Below, in pieces: positions 26,070-36,155 of a stretch of 64,000 nt of DNA. A program made the position numbers and the translations under genes. Source of the stretch: Sporichthyaceae bacterium (lineage in GTDB: Bacteria; Actinomycetota; Actinomycetes; Sporichthyales; Sporichthyaceae); the NCBI GenBank assembly GCA_036269075.1, contig DATASX010000045.1, forward strand, positions 1 through 64,000. The letters run 5' to 3'. Within the stretch, counting starts at the first letter, position 1, and the number at the start of each line of letters is the position of its first letter. The notes below the pieces were generated by a model. The model saw only the letters and a program-made list of their open reading frames with translations. It was not told the DNA's origin and made no database searches.

Positions 26070-26368
26070 TCGATCGGGTCGTGCACAGTGACCAACTTGG
26101 TCCCGTCCGGGAAGGTCGCCTCCACCTGAACCTCCCGCAGCATCTCGGGCACCCCCTCCAGGACGTCCTCCCGGCCCAGCACGTGGCGGCCGGCGCTCAT
26201 CAGATCCGCGACCGTACGCCCGTCGCGGGCGCCCTCCAGAAGGAAGGCGGTGATGATCGCGACCGCCTCCGGATGATTCAGCCGCAACCCCCGGGCACGA
26301 CGTCGGGTGGCAACGTCCGCGGCGACATGGATCAGCAGACGCTCGACCTCGTGCGGGCTCAACTGCAC
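26066..26368 (-). CDS. ureA: Urease gamma subunit
   Basis: 100 residues, the family's usual length. It shows [40 protein letters not shown] and the C-terminal [23 protein letters not shown] 26368 is chosen for the match to other UreA starts; the ribosome site is weak. First gene of ureABCFGD. The 169-bp gap to the kinase gene upstream on the same strand should hold its promoter; I see no clear operator there. Confidence 0.94.
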   Translation of the reverse strand: MQLSPHEVERLLIHVAADVATRRRARGLRLNHPEAVAIITAFLLEGARDGRTVADLMSAGRHVLGREDVLEGVPEMLREVQVEATFPDGTKLVTVHDPIE

Positions 26369-26537
26369 GGGCGCACCATAGGGCAACTCCCGCCCGGTCC
26401 GCATCTTCGGCACGGTCTCGAGCGGGCCCGCCGGGTGCCGAGCCTGCTGGATGCGCGACTTCGCCGGCGTCGAACCCCGACTGGATCGAAGCTGCGCCCC
26501 GTGCCGAAGAAGCGGCTGAGAACCATGCCCGTCTCCG

Positions 26538-29390
26538 TCAACGAAGTGCCTCCAGGGCGTGGGCCACCCGCTGATGCTCGGCCGCGATCGCCGACACCAG
26601 GCTCGGCATCTCGGCAAGGGCACCTCTATGGGACTCGGCCTGCCTGCACAGATCCGCCATCGTGACCGCGCCGAAGGTCGCGCCGAGGGTGCCAAGGGTG
26701 TGCGCCGCCCGGTGAGCCTCGGTCGCGTCCACCCCACGCAGGGCGGCAAGCAGCGGGGGCGTCTCGGCCAGGAAGTCGTCCACGAGGCCGGACAGTGTCC
26801 CCGGGCTGTCGCCGACGAGCTCACGCAGACTCATCACGGCTGCGGAATCCAGGACGCCGGCACGGGGGCCGGACAGCGCCCGGGCCAGTTCCGTCCGCTG
26901 CAAGGGCTTGGCCAGGTAGTCGTCCATCCCGGCGCTCAGGCAGGCCGCCCGGTCCCCGGGCATGGCGTTGGCGGTCAGGGCGATGATCCGCGGACACCTC
27001 TCGCCCAACCGCTCGCGGATCTGTCGGGCGGCCGAGAGCCCGTCCAGGTCCGGCATCTGAATGTCCATCAGAATCAGGTCGTAGTCGCCCTCCAGCGCGG
27101 CGGTCACCGCCTGTGCACCGTCGCCGACGACGTCGGCCTGACACCCGAGCTTGTCCAGCAGGAGCAGGACCAGTCGCTGGTTCACCGAGTTGTCCTCGGC
27201 CAGGAGGATCCGCAACGCGGAGGAGGCCGGCACGAAACCGTTCGGGGCCGCGCGCATCGGGTCCGGCGCCGGGGCAACGGCTGCGCCCGCCCGCAGGCTG
27301 ACGGTGAAGGTCGAACCGTGCCCGGGCGTGCTGACGGCACCGATCGTTCCGCCCATGAGCTCGGCCAGGCGCCGGCTGATGGCCAGGCCGAGGCCCGTGC
27401 CGCCGTAGCGCCGCGTGGTGGACGCGTCGGCCTGGGTGAACGGGTCGAAGATGCGCTCGAGGCGGTCGGCCGGGATGCCGATCCCGGTGTCCCGAACGGC
27501 GAAGGTCCAGGTGTAGTCGCCCTCGGGCAGGACGTCGGCGGCGACACTGACCACCACCTCACCGCGTTCGGTGAACTTGACCGCGTTGGCCAGCAGATTC
27601 ACCAGCACCTGTCGCACCCGGGTCAGGTCCCCGAGCAGCGCTTCGGGCACCTCCGGCGCTATCGCGTGGCGCAGCGTGAGGTGTTTGGCGGCCGCCTGTG
27701 CCGCGACCAGACCCAGCGCACTCTGGACGCAGTCGACGACGCGGAAAGGGGCCCGCTCGAGCTCCAGGCGCCCGGACTCGATCTTCGAGAAGTCGAGGAT
27801 GTCGTCGATCAGCAGCAGGAGTGAGTCGGCGCTGTCGCGGACGATCCCGGCGAACTGGCGCTGCTCGGTGTCCAGTTCGGTCTCCAGCAGCAGCTCCGAC
27901 ATGCCGATCACCGCATTCATGGGTGTGCGGATCTCGTGGCTCATCGTGGCGAGGAACGCGCTCTTCGCCGTGTTGGCGCTCTCCGCGGCCGCGGCCGCCT
28001 CGCGCAACGCGTCGGCGACCCGGACCCGGTCGACCACCCGGCCCAGCTGCGCACCCACCTCCGCCAGCAGAGCCAGCAGTCGCTGATCGGGCTCGGCACG
28101 CCGCGTGTTGAAGTACTCCAGCACGGCGACCACGTCCTCCCCGGCAAGCACCGGGAACGCCATCCCGGCGCCCAGCCCGACGGCTTGCTCGGCGCGCAGG
28201 AAGCCCGGATCCCGCGTGATGTCGGTCATCCAGACCGGAGCCCGGGTGGCCAGCACCCGCCCGCCCAGCCCGACGCCCGCGGTGAGCGGGGTCCGCGCAG
28301 TGGCGGCGCGGAAGCTCGGCGAGCCGCCGTGCCAGATTCCCGACGGGACCAGCACGTCGCCGTCGCACCAGTACACGTGCCCCACCTGCCAGCCGGTGCA
28401 CCGGCAGACCAGATCGAGCACCTCACGCGCCGCGGCCGGCAGGTCGGCGGCGGAGTTGGCGGTGGCGGCCACTCGGTGCAGCAGTTCCAGTTCGTCCGTG
28501 CGCTGCCGGATCCGCTCGGCCATCCTGTTGAACCGGCGGGCCAGGGTACTGATCTCGCTGACTCCCGCGACCGGCGCGCCGACGTCGTGATCGCCCGCAG
28601 CCACCCGTGCAGTGGCGGCATCCAACGCGAGGATGGGGCGGATCACCGCCCGACGCACGGCCGCGGCAGCCAGCGCCACGGCGACCAGCAACAACAACCC
28701 CACCGCGACTGCGGCGGCCGACCACTCACGGGCGCGGCTCACGGCCCGGTCGGCGTCCTGCTTGGTGCGGTCGTCGACCAGAGCGAACACCTCTCCGATC
28801 GGGGCCATGATCTCGTCCTTGGCGTGCAGGTAGTCGACGTCGTAGACCAACCCGGTGGCCCGGTCCCGGTTCGGGCCCGGGGTCCTACCTCCGGCGGCGA
28901 CGAGCGCGAACGCCTGCTCCTCGATCCGCGCCAGGGCATCGGAGCGAGCCTGGGCCACGGCGAGCAATCCCAGTTCCGGCTTGGTGAAACCGGTGCGGGC
29001 GGCCAGTTCGGCGAAGCTGATCGGTGGGCCGAACGGCGTCGGGCGCACACCGGTGTCGGTGACGACGTCCCAGTAGACGCGGTCGTAGTTCTCCGGACGC
29101 GGCGCCGTGCCGGCGCGGATCGCGAGGATCTCGGAGAACCAGGTCCGGTACTTGCTGTCGCCGGTTGCCACGTAGCTGCGAGCCATGCGGGTCAGGTCGT
29201 CGGACGTCTGCCGAAGTTCGCCCGCCAGTCGAAGGGCCGCGGTACGCCGCGTCTCGGCCGCGGCCGCCCCGTGCGCGCTGCGCTCGGCCAGCAGGCTGAA
29301 CGTCAGCAGCACGGCGAGAAGCACGGCGCCGGCGCCGACCGCGGCGCCGACCAGGCCACGCAGCGATCTGGGGCGCAGGGAGCGTCTCAT
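26538..29390 (-). CDS. Hybrid sensor histidine kinase with receiver and HPt domains
   Basis: 950 residues, inner membrane. TM1 spans about 12-34, an extracytoplasmic sensor of about 180 residues follows, TM2 is about 218-242, then HAMP. A GAF domain lies near 320-470, HisKA with [14 protein letters not shown] (His near 483), HATPase ([10 protein letters not shown] near 605, DTGIGIP near 637, [13 protein letters not shown]). A receiver domain has [13 protein letters not shown] (Asp near 777). A C-terminal HPt has [12 protein letters not shown] (His near 896; the usual Lys/Gly after His is changed). All kinase-side phosphorelay modules are in one chain. ATG overlaps the stop of the SARP-receiver gene (ATGA), so kinase and activator are co-expressed. 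The ligand is unknown; context suggests purine or nitrogen status. Confidence 0.93.
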   Translation of the reverse strand: MRRSLRPRSLRGLVGAAVGAGAVLLAVLLTFSLLAERSAHGAAAAETRRTAALRLAGELRQTSDDLTRMARSYVATGDSKYRTWFSEILAIRAGTAPRPENYDRVYWDVVTDTGVRPTPFGPPISFAELAARTGFTKPELGLLAVAQARSDALARIEEQAFALVAAGGRTPGPNRDRATGLVYDVDYLHAKDEIMAPIGEVFALVDDRTKQDADRAVSRAREWSAAAVAVGLLLLVAVALAAAAVRRAVIRPILALDAATARVAAGDHDVGAPVAGVSEISTLARRFNRMAERIRQRTDELELLHRVAATANSAADLPAAAREVLDLVCRCTGWQVGHVYWCDGDVLVPSGIWHGGSPSFRAATARTPLTAGVGLGGRVLATRAPVWMTDITRDPGFLRAEQAVGLGAGMAFPVLAGEDVVAVLEYFNTRRAEPDQRLLALLAEVGAQLGRVVDRVRVADALREAAAAAESANTAKSAFLATMSHEIRTPMNAVIGMSELLLETELDTEQRQFAGIVRDSADSLLLLIDDILDFSKIESGRLELERAPFRVVDCVQSALGLVAAQAAAKHLTLRHAIAPEVPEALLGDLTRVRQVLVNLLANAVKFTERGEVVVSVAADVLPEGDYTWTFAVRDTGIGIPADRLERIFDPFTQADASTTRRYGGTGLGLAISRRLAELMGGTIGAVSTPGHGSTFTVSLRAGAAVAPAPDPMRAAPNGFVPASSALRILLAEDNSVNQRLVLLLLDKLGCQADVVGDGAQAVTAALEGDYDLILMDIQMPDLDGLSAARQIRERLGERCPRIIALTANAMPGDRAACLSAGMDDYLAKPLQRTELARALSGPRAGVLDSAAVMSLRELVGDSPGTLSGLVDDFLAETPPLLAALRGVDATEAHRAAHTLGTLGATFGAVTMADLCRQAESHRGALAEMPSLVSAIAAEHQRVAHALEALR

Positions 29391-30772
29391 CGGCCGGCCG
29401 CCGAACGGGTCCGGACGATCTCGGCCCGCAGCGCCGTGATCTCCTCGCGCAACGCGGTCTCCCGGGCCCGGACCTCCTCGGTCAGCCGCTGGAAGCGGCG
29501 CAGGTCGCCACGTTCGGTGTCGCGCAGTCGTTTGGTCGCCAGGGAGGACCGCAGCCGAGCGCGCAGGACCGCCGCGCTGAACGGTTTCGGGAGGTAGTCC
29601 GTGGCACCCAGGTCGATGCAACGCACAACACTCTCCAACTCGTGCACGGCGGAGATCATGATCACTGGAAGATGGTTCAGCGCCGGGTCGGACTTGATCG
29701 CGTCCAACGTCGCGTAGCCGTCCAGCACCGGCATGAGCAGGTCGAGGAGCACCAGATCGAACTGCTCCTCGCCGAGCAGTTCCAAGGCCCGCTTACCGTG
29801 TTCGGCTACGCGGACCTGGTGGCCGAGTTCACCGAGCGCCTCGCTGAGCAACCGTCGGTTGATGCCGCTGTCATCCACCACGAGCACCCGGCCCGGCTCG
29901 TCCGCCGGCTCGGTCGCGCTCGGCGCCGCGGGCTGGATCATCGGCTGCGGCGGCTCCCAGGCCAGGTCCGGGTCCTGGCGCAGGATTGCCTGCTCAAGTG
30001 CTTTCAACGCAGCGCTGGGTTCCAACCCCAGTTCTTCGTTGAGGACCCGCCTGCCGGCGCGGTACGCGGCCAGCGCGTCCGCCTGACGGCCGGATCGGTA
30101 GAGCGCGATCATCAACTGGGCTCGCTGCCGCTCCCGCAAGGGATGCACCTGGACCCGATGCTCCAACTCCGCGACCACCGCCCCGTGGCGACCCAGCGCC
30201 AGCGCGGCCTCGACCCGGTTCTCCAGGACGCTCAGCCGCAGCCCTTCCAGCCGGGCGGTCTCGGCCTGGGCGAAAGGCAGATCGGCGACTTCGCTCAACG
30301 CGGCACCCCGCCACAGCACGGTGGCGGCGGACAACAGTTCGGCGGCCCGTTCGGCGTCGTCCTCGACCAGGGCCGTCCGACCCAGTTCGGCCAGCCGGAC
30401 GAACTCGTCCGCGTCGATCGAGCCGGGCTCTGCCCGCAGGACGTAGCCCGGTGCTGCTGTCACCAGGACCGCGGCCACGCCGCCGCGGGGGCGGTCGGGT
30501 TCGAGTACTCGACGCAGGTTGGACACGAACACCTGAACCGTCGCGGCAGCCCGAGCCGGTGGGTCCCCGGGCCACAGGTCGTCGATCAGCTGATCGAGTG
30601 GCACGACGCGACCGGCGCGAACGAGAAGTGCCGCGAGCAGGGCTCGCTGCTTGGGCCCGCCGATGTCGAGCGCAACACCGTCCCGCACCGCCTCGAGGCG
30701 GCCGAGCAATTTGAATTCGATCAGCGCTAGGCCCTCCCGCTCACGCCGCGAGACCAGCTGGATTCCACTCAA
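29387..30772 (-). CDS. SARP/BTAD activator with C-terminal receiver domain
   Basis: About 461 residues. An OmpR-type winged helix ([20 protein letters not shown], residues 18-100) is followed by a bacterial transcriptional activation domain ([16 protein letters not shown] through [18 protein letters not shown], about 118-265), as in SARP/AfsR regulators. Then comes a receiver domain ([20 protein letters not shown]; phospho-Asp in [13 protein letters not shown] near 345; Lys in YLPKPFSA). The last 50 residues are a charged coiled coil. SARPs normally lack a receiver, so this is phosphorylation-controlled. The start is uncertain: TTG 30772, or a CTG near 30727 behind GGGAGG. It is the partner of the hybrid kinase. 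Confidence 0.88.
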   Translation of the reverse strand: MSGIQLVSRREREGLALIEFKLLGRLEAVRDGVALDIGGPKQRALLAALLVRAGRVVPLDQLIDDLWPGDPPARAAATVQVFVSNLRRVLEPDRPRGGVAAVLVTAAPGYVLRAEPGSIDADEFVRLAELGRTALVEDDAERAAELLSAATVLWRGAALSEVADLPFAQAETARLEGLRLSVLENRVEAALALGRHGAVVAELEHRVQVHPLRERQRAQLMIALYRSGRQADALAAYRAGRRVLNEELGLEPSAALKALEQAILRQDPDLAWEPPQPMIQPAAPSATEPADEPGRVLVVDDSGINRRLLSEALGELGHQVRVAEHGKRALELLGEEQFDLVLLDLLMPVLDGYATLDAIKSDPALNHLPVIMISAVHELESVVRCIDLGATDYLPKPFSAAVLRARLRSSLATKRLRDTERGDLRRFQRLTEEVRARETALREEITALRAEIVRTRSAAGR

Positions 30773-30787
30773 TTGTGCGACGCCACG

Positions 30788-30825
30788 GTTTCCGTCTTGT
30801 TTCCGTCAGGTCACCGAAATGGTTC
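30788..30825. promoter_or_regulatory. Candidate GlnR box
   Basis: On the plus strand GTTTC (30788), GTTTC (30799), GTCAC (30810) and GGTTC (30821) are spaced exactly 6 bases apart. The complement, GAACC-N6-GTGAC-N6-GAAAC-N6-GAAAC, resembles the four-half-site GlnR operator of actinobacteria (gTnAC-N6-GaAAC repeated). It lies about 75 bp upstream of the permease and just upstream of the SARP-receiver gene. Confidence 0.5.
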
Positions 30826-30898
30826 GTACTGCGTCGTTTAGTGGACGTTTGGCAGTCACTTAGCGCCGCCCGTTCTACTCGTCCGGGAGGAGCAACCG

Positions 30899-32578
30899 TT
30901 GAACGGAGAACCCGTGACCGAGCAGTTGATCGCCAGCGTCCCGCCGCCGCGCCTAGAGCCGAATCCACCGGTCGCAAAGGCCAAATCGACATCGGAGACC
31001 TTGGAGGACTACACCCTTCGCTTCGCGCCGCGCAGTTACCGCCGCTGGGGCACCGGCGTCGTCGCGATCTCCGCACTCGGCGGCATCGCCTATCTGGCCG
31101 ACTTCGCAATCGGCGCGAACATCGGAATTTCCTACGGCACCGGAAATGCTTTGATCGGCATCGGTATTTTCGCGGTGGTGATCTTCCTGACGGGATTCCC
31201 GCTCGCGTACTACGCGGCCCGTTACAACATCGACCTGGATCTGATTACCCGCGGCTCCGGATTCGGGTACTACGGATCGGTCGTCACCAACGTGATCTTC
31301 GCGAGCTTCACCTTCATCTTCTTCGCGTTGGAGGGCTCGATCATGGCCCAGGGGTTGAAACTGGGCCTGCACATCCCACTGGGGTTGGGATACCTGGTCT
31401 CGACGCTCATGGTCATCCCACTGGTCATCTACGGGATGAAGGCACTGGCGAAGCTCCAGCTGTGGACCACACCGCTGTGGCTGTTCCTGATGGTCGTCCC
31501 GATGGTCTACCTCTTGATGAGCCACCCCGACTCGGTCTCCACGTTCTTCGCCTACGGCGGCAAGGATCACCGGGGTGTCAACGCCGGATCGGTGATGCTC
31601 GCCGCCGGGGTGTGCCTCTCGCTCATCGCGCAGATCGCCGAGCAGATCGACTACCTGCGCTTCATGCCGCCCAAGACGCCCGAGAACAGCCGCCGCTGGT
31701 GGGCCGCGGTGATCACCGCCGGGCCCGGTTGGGTGTTCTTCGGTGCGATCAAGCAGGTGATCGGCCTGTTCCTCGCCGTCTACCTGATCGGCAACATCGC
31801 CCAAGGCGCGGGGGTGGCCAACGAGCCGGTGCAGCAGTTCCTTTCGATCTACCAGAACATGATGCCGCACTGGGCCGCGCTGACCTTGGCCGTCGCCCTG
31901 GTGGTCATCAGCCAGATCAAGATCAACGTGACCAACGCCTACTCGGGCTCACTGGCCTGGACGAACTCGTTCACCCGAGTCACCAAGACCTACCCGGGGC
32001 GACTGGTGTTCGTGGTCTTCAACGTGGCCACCGCGTTGGTCCTGATGGAGTGGAACATGTTCAGCGTGCTGAACACGATTCTCGGCTCCTACGCCAACTG
32101 CGGCATGGCCTGGATCGTCAGCGTGGCCTCGGACATCGTCTTCAACAAGTACCTGCTCAAGCTGTCGCCGAAGGTCCCGGAGTTCCGCCGCGGCATGCTC
32201 TACGCCGTCAACCCCGTCGGTTTCGTCTCGATGACGCTCTCCGCCGGCCTCTCGATCATGGCCTTCTTCGGCCTGCTGGGCTCCTGGATCAAGCCCTACT
32301 CCCCGATCGTCGCGGTGCTCATCGCCCTGGTTCTCCCGCCGGCCCTCGCGGTAGCCACCAAGGGCAAGTACTACCTCCGCCGCACCGACGACGGCATCGA
32401 TCTGCCGATGTTCGACTCCTACGGCAACCCGTCCGGCGTTGAACTGACCTGCCACGTCTGTCAGACCGCGTACGAGCGGCCCGACATGCTGGCCTGCAGC
32501 ACTCACGACAAGCACATCTGCTCGCTGTGCCTGAGCACCGACAAAGTCGGTGACCACATCCTGCCCGCTATGACCTGA
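30899..32578 (+). CDS. NCS1 purine/cytosine-type permease with Cys/His-rich tail
   Basis: 559 residues. A 12-helix nucleobase:cation symporter (NCS1; codB/purine-cytosine permease type). After a soluble N-terminus of about 45 residues come conserved helices, for example GIAYLADFAIGANIGISYGT, GSGFGYYGSVVTNVIFASF and LIAQIAEQIDYLRFMP. After the last helix, a 60-residue cytosolic tail carries TCHVCQTAYERPDMLAC and THDKHICSLCLSTDK, a likely zinc-binding domain unusual for this family. TTG 30899 follows GGGAGGAG at good spacing; GTG 30914 is an alternative. It is divergent from the SARP/kinase genes and faces the purine operon, so purine or allantoin-type substrates are likely. Confidence 0.88.
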   Translation: MNGEPVTEQLIASVPPPRLEPNPPVAKAKSTSETLEDYTLRFAPRSYRRWGTGVVAISALGGIAYLADFAIGANIGISYGTGNALIGIGIFAVVIFLTGFPLAYYAARYNIDLDLITRGSGFGYYGSVVTNVIFASFTFIFFALEGSIMAQGLKLGLHIPLGLGYLVSTLMVIPLVIYGMKALAKLQLWTTPLWLFLMVVPMVYLLMSHPDSVSTFFAYGGKDHRGVNAGSVMLAAGVCLSLIAQIAEQIDYLRFMPPKTPENSRRWWAAVITAGPGWVFFGAIKQVIGLFLAVYLIGNIAQGAGVANEPVQQFLSIYQNMMPHWAALTLAVALVVISQIKINVTNAYSGSLAWTNSFTRVTKTYPGRLVFVVFNVATALVLMEWNMFSVLNTILGSYANCGMAWIVSVASDIVFNKYLLKLSPKVPEFRRGMLYAVNPVGFVSMTLSAGLSIMAFFGLLGSWIKPYSPIVAVLIALVLPPALAVATKGKYYLRRTDDGIDLPMFDSYGNPSGVELTCHVCQTAYERPDMLACSTHDKHICSLCLSTDKVGDHILPAMT

Positions 32579-32626
32579 GCTCCACGGTGATGCCGCCGAA
32601 GTCCGCTCCATGGGGCGAAGTCCCGG

Positions 32627-33835
32627 TCAGTCGAGCGAGGTCAGCTCCGGCACCTCGTCGCGGTCGAGGGCACCACAGGCGAGCGCACGTTCCAGGAAGG
32701 TGAGCAGCGCGCGCTCGGTCGCGGGCTCGTCGAGGAACCCCGAGCCGGCGCGGCCCCGATAGGCAGCGAGTCGGGCCCGCGCCGCGGGTGCCCCTGCGCG
32801 CAGGTGCCCGAGCGTGACCAGGTAACGGCAGGGCAGCTGAGCCGGGTGCAGGTCCCAGCCCTGCGCGATCCCCCAGCACAGCGCGCGCCGCACGACGCGC
32901 GCCTGGATGCGCCAGGCGGCCAGTACGGACTCGACGTCCCCGACCGGTAGTACGTTCGACGAGCCGTCGACGACCCGAACACCTCGCCCAGCCGCCGCAA
33001 CCTGCAACACCGCCTTGGCGTGCTCCGCGGCCGGATGGTCCGCGCGCTGTTCGTCGGGGTCGATCCCGAGGGCCGCGGAATAGTCATAGGTGCCGTAGTG
33101 CAGGCCGTCGCAGCGCCCGTCCGCGGCGGCGATCAGCGCGACGACCGTGGCAGTGCCGTCCGCGCCGAGGACGGCCTCGGGCAACTCGACCTGCAGCTCG
33201 CAGCGCAACGCGCCGGCCCGGAGCCCGTAGGTCTCCTCCAGCCGAGCGAAAAGCCTGCCGAGGGCCCGAACCTGGTCCGGATGCGACACCTTCGGCAGGG
33301 TGACCACCAAGTCGCGCGGGTCGCCGCCGGTGGCCACCAGCGCCGCGAGGAAGCCGGCCAGGGTGCGCACGGCTCGCCCTCTGGTCGGCGCCTCCATGCT
33401 CTTGACGCGAATCCCTGACGTCGTGGTCTGCCGGCGCGTCGCCGCCAACGCCGCACCAGCGGCAGCCGCGGCCGCGTCCTCCTCAACATCGGATCGCGTG
33501 CCGTAACCGTCCTCGAAGTCGATCCGCAGATCCTCGACCGGGTCGGCGGCCAGCTTGGCCACAACCCGGGGCAACACCGCGGCGAACAGATCCGGAGCCA
33601 GACCCAGCGCCTCCGGCAGATCGGGGTGGGCTGCAAACGCGGCAAGCGCCGCCCGCGCCGCGGCGCCCCAGTCCGCCACGGTGCCGGCCCGGTAGGTGTC
33701 GGCCGAGACGTAGCAGGTGGAGATCGGTTGCCGCCTCGTCGGCAGCGGCCTGCGAGCGGTGACTGCGGCGTCGGCGGCACCGAGCAGGTCGTCGAGTTCG
33801 GCAAGAAGCCCATCGGGGGTTGGATCTGAGGTCAT
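32627..33835 (-). CDS. DUF6986 aldolase-like TIM-barrel protein
   Basis: 402 residues, last gene of the purine operon, starting one base after the xdh stop (TGACATG). The fold signature is that of the HpcH/citrate lyase/malate synthase superfamily: EDLRIDFEDGYGTRSDVEED near residue 105 (acidic metal site), GIRVKSMEAPTRGRA, DLVVTLPKVSHPDQV, LRCELQVELPEAVLG (conserved Glu) and YGTYDYSAALGI. Family members recur next to purine-catabolic genes. Because allantoate breakdown ends in glyoxylate, an enzyme condensing or cleaving a glyoxylate-derived compound is plausible, but this is inference. Confidence 0.8.
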   Translation of the reverse strand: MTSDPTPDGLLAELDDLLGAADAAVTARRPLPTRRQPISTCYVSADTYRAGTVADWGAAARAALAAFAAHPDLPEALGLAPDLFAAVLPRVVAKLAADPVEDLRIDFEDGYGTRSDVEEDAAAAAAGAALAATRRQTTTSGIRVKSMEAPTRGRAVRTLAGFLAALVATGGDPRDLVVTLPKVSHPDQVRALGRLFARLEETYGLRAGALRCELQVELPEAVLGADGTATVVALIAAADGRCDGLHYGTYDYSAALGIDPDEQRADHPAAEHAKAVLQVAAAGRGVRVVDGSSNVLPVGDVESVLAAWRIQARVVRRALCWGIAQGWDLHPAQLPCRYLVTLGHLRAGAPAARARLAAYRGRAGSGFLDEPATERALLTFLERALACGALDRDEVPELTSLD

Positions 33836-33836
33836 G

Positions 33837-36155
33837 TCAGGTTCCGGTGAGATGCTCGGGACGCACGGGGACACGACGAAGCGCCAACCCGGTGGCCGCC
33901 CGGATCGCGGCGACCACAGCCGGGGTGACCGAGATCGTCGGCGCCTCGCCGACCCCGCGAAGCCCGTACGGCGCGTGCGGGTCGGCCAGTTCCAGGATAT
34001 CGACGCTCATCGGGGGCATGTCGAGAATCGTGGGGATCAGGTAGTCGGTGAACGACGGGTTGCGCACGATCCCGTCGACGATCTGCATCTCCTCCATCAC
34101 GGCCAACCCGAGACCTTGGGCCGTGCCACCGTGGATCTGGCCCAGTACCGCATCCGGGTTCATCGCCCGACCGACGTCCTGCGCGCAGGCGAGCTCCACG
34201 ACCCGCACGAGGCCGAGCTCGACATCCACGTCGACGACCGCGCGGTGCGCCGCGAACGCGTACTGCACGTGCGCGAATCCCTGCCCGGTAAGGGGCTCCA
34301 GCGCCATCGTGGGGCGGTGCCGCCACTGCACAGTGTGCTCGACGGCATCGGTGCCGAGCAGCTCGGCCAGCTCGATCCGGCCTGCGGGATGGCGAACGAA
34401 ACCACCGGGGACCAGTTCGAGACCTGCCGCGACCGAGGGGTCGGTGAGGTCGAGACCGAGCAGACGCGCGGCGCGCGCGAGCACCTCGGCGCGCACGGCC
34501 TGGCACGCCGCCCGCACCGCTCCTCCGGTCACGTAGGTCTGCCGCGACGCCGAGGTGGAGCCCGCGCTGCCGATGGAGGTGTCCGCCGGATGCACCACCA
34601 CGTCGGCGACGCCGAGTTCCGTGCGCACGATCTGTGCCTGCACCGTGATCAGTCCCTGGCCGACCTCGGCGGCGGCGGTGTGCACCGCGACCGAAGGCAT
34701 CCCACTGACGGCCTGCAACCGGACTCGGGCCGTCGAGTGGTCGTCGAATCCCTCGGAGAACCCGACGTTCTTTATGCCCACCCCGTAGCCGACGCCGCGG
34801 CGGATTCCCTCACCGCGTGAGCTGCCCGCGACCCCGCCTGGCAGCCGACGCTGGTCCGGGTCGACGCCCAACGGCGGCGGCAACGGCCGGGCCGCGACCC
34901 GCCGCAACAGCTCCGCGACCGGGGCGGGGCTGTCGATCACCTGCCCAGTCGGCATCACCGAGCCCTCGGACACCGCGTTGCGGATGCGCAGCTCCACGGG
35001 GTCGACCCCGAGCCGCTCGGCGATGGCGTCGAGTTGGCTCTCATATGCGAATGCCGCCTGCACTGCGCCGAATCCGCGCATCGCTCCGCACGGTGGGTTG
35101 TTCGTGAACACGGCATAGGCGTCGATCTCGACGTTGGGCACCTCGTACGGGCCGACGCCGAGGGTGGCCGCGTTCCCGGCGACCGCGGGCGAGCTGGAGG
35201 TGTACGCCCCACCGTCGAGCACGATTTTCGCGCACACGTAACGGATCCGACCGTCCGCGTCGACGCCGTGCTCGTAGCGCATCCGCGCCGGGTGCCGGTG
35301 GACGTGGCCGAAGAAGGACTCGTTGCGTTTGTAGACCATCTTCACCGGGCGCCCCGTGCGCAGGGCGAGCATGCTCGCGTGCAACTGCATCGAGAGGTCC
35401 TCGCGCGCCCCGAACGCACCGCCCACGCCGGCCAGCGTGATCCGAACCTGATCCGGCGTCAGACCGAGGCTGCGGGCGACCTGGTCGCGGTCCACATGCA
35501 GCCACTGAGTTGCCACGTAAAGGTCTATGCCGCCGTCCTGGGCGGGCACCGCGAGGCCGGACTCCGGACCGAGGAAGGCCTGGTCCTGCATGCCGACCTC
35601 GTACTCGCCGATCACCACTACCGTCGCGGCGGCGCGTGCGGCGGCCATGTCGCCGCGCCGGATCGGGACGTGCCGGACGAGATTGCCCCCCGGGTGCACA
35701 TGTTCTGTGTCAGGTTGCAGCGCTGCGATCGGATCGCAGATCGGCCGACGCACCTCGTAGTCGACGACGACGGCGGCCGCGGCGGCGCGGGCGGTCTCGG
35801 GGTGATCGGCGGCGACGATCGCGACCGGCTCGCCCTGGTGCCGGACCTCGCCGAACGCCAGCACCGGCTGGTCGGCATGCTCGAGGCCGTAGGTGGGGCA
35901 CCCGGGTACGTCCTCGGCGGTGAGAACCGCGCTCACCCCGGGCATCCGCAGCGCCGCGGCGATGTCGATACCGCGGATGCCCGCCCGGGGGTGGGGACTG
36001 CGAACGGTGGCGCCCCAGAGCATGTGCTCGTGCCACAGATCCGAGGAGAAGACGAATGTCCCGGCTACCTTGGCCGGACCGTCCGGACGCGACGCCGACG
36101 TGCCGATACCGTCGGCGAGCCCGGGATCCGCCTGCACGCGGCTGCGCGCAGTCAC
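33837..36155 (-). CDS. Xanthine dehydrogenase, molybdopterin subunit
   Basis: 772 residues. Large catalytic subunit of the xanthine oxidase family, hydroxylating hypoxanthine and xanthine to urate. Seen are RPDGPAKVAGTFVFSSDL at the start, the cofactor loops GVGGAFGAREDLSMQ (near 242) and GAMRGFGAVQAAFAYE, and QIHGGTAQGLGLAVMEEM. Near the end YGLRGVGEAPTISVTPAV contains the catalytic Glu position (near 733). GTG start overlaps the iron-sulfur subunit stop (GTGA). Related carbon monoxide or nicotinate enzymes share the fold; operon context favours xanthine. Confidence 0.9.
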   Translation of the reverse strand: MTARSRVQADPGLADGIGTSASRPDGPAKVAGTFVFSSDLWHEHMLWGATVRSPHPRAGIRGIDIAAALRMPGVSAVLTAEDVPGCPTYGLEHADQPVLAFGEVRHQGEPVAIVAADHPETARAAAAAVVVDYEVRRPICDPIAALQPDTEHVHPGGNLVRHVPIRRGDMAAARAAATVVVIGEYEVGMQDQAFLGPESGLAVPAQDGGIDLYVATQWLHVDRDQVARSLGLTPDQVRITLAGVGGAFGAREDLSMQLHASMLALRTGRPVKMVYKRNESFFGHVHRHPARMRYEHGVDADGRIRYVCAKIVLDGGAYTSSSPAVAGNAATLGVGPYEVPNVEIDAYAVFTNNPPCGAMRGFGAVQAAFAYESQLDAIAERLGVDPVELRIRNAVSEGSVMPTGQVIDSPAPVAELLRRVAARPLPPPLGVDPDQRRLPGGVAGSSRGEGIRRGVGYGVGIKNVGFSEGFDDHSTARVRLQAVSGMPSVAVHTAAAEVGQGLITVQAQIVRTELGVADVVVHPADTSIGSAGSTSASRQTYVTGGAVRAACQAVRAEVLARAARLLGLDLTDPSVAAGLELVPGGFVRHPAGRIELAELLGTDAVEHTVQWRHRPTMALEPLTGQGFAHVQYAFAAHRAVVDVDVELGLVRVVELACAQDVGRAMNPDAVLGQIHGGTAQGLGLAVMEEMQIVDGIVRNPSFTDYLIPTILDMPPMSVDILELADPHAPYGLRGVGEAPTISVTPAVVAAIRAATGLALRRVPVRPEHLTGT

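Noticed and set aside
27936-29597. A 553-codon plus-strand frame over the kinase gene
   Set aside because: Shadow of the kinase reading frame; no domain or ribosome site.
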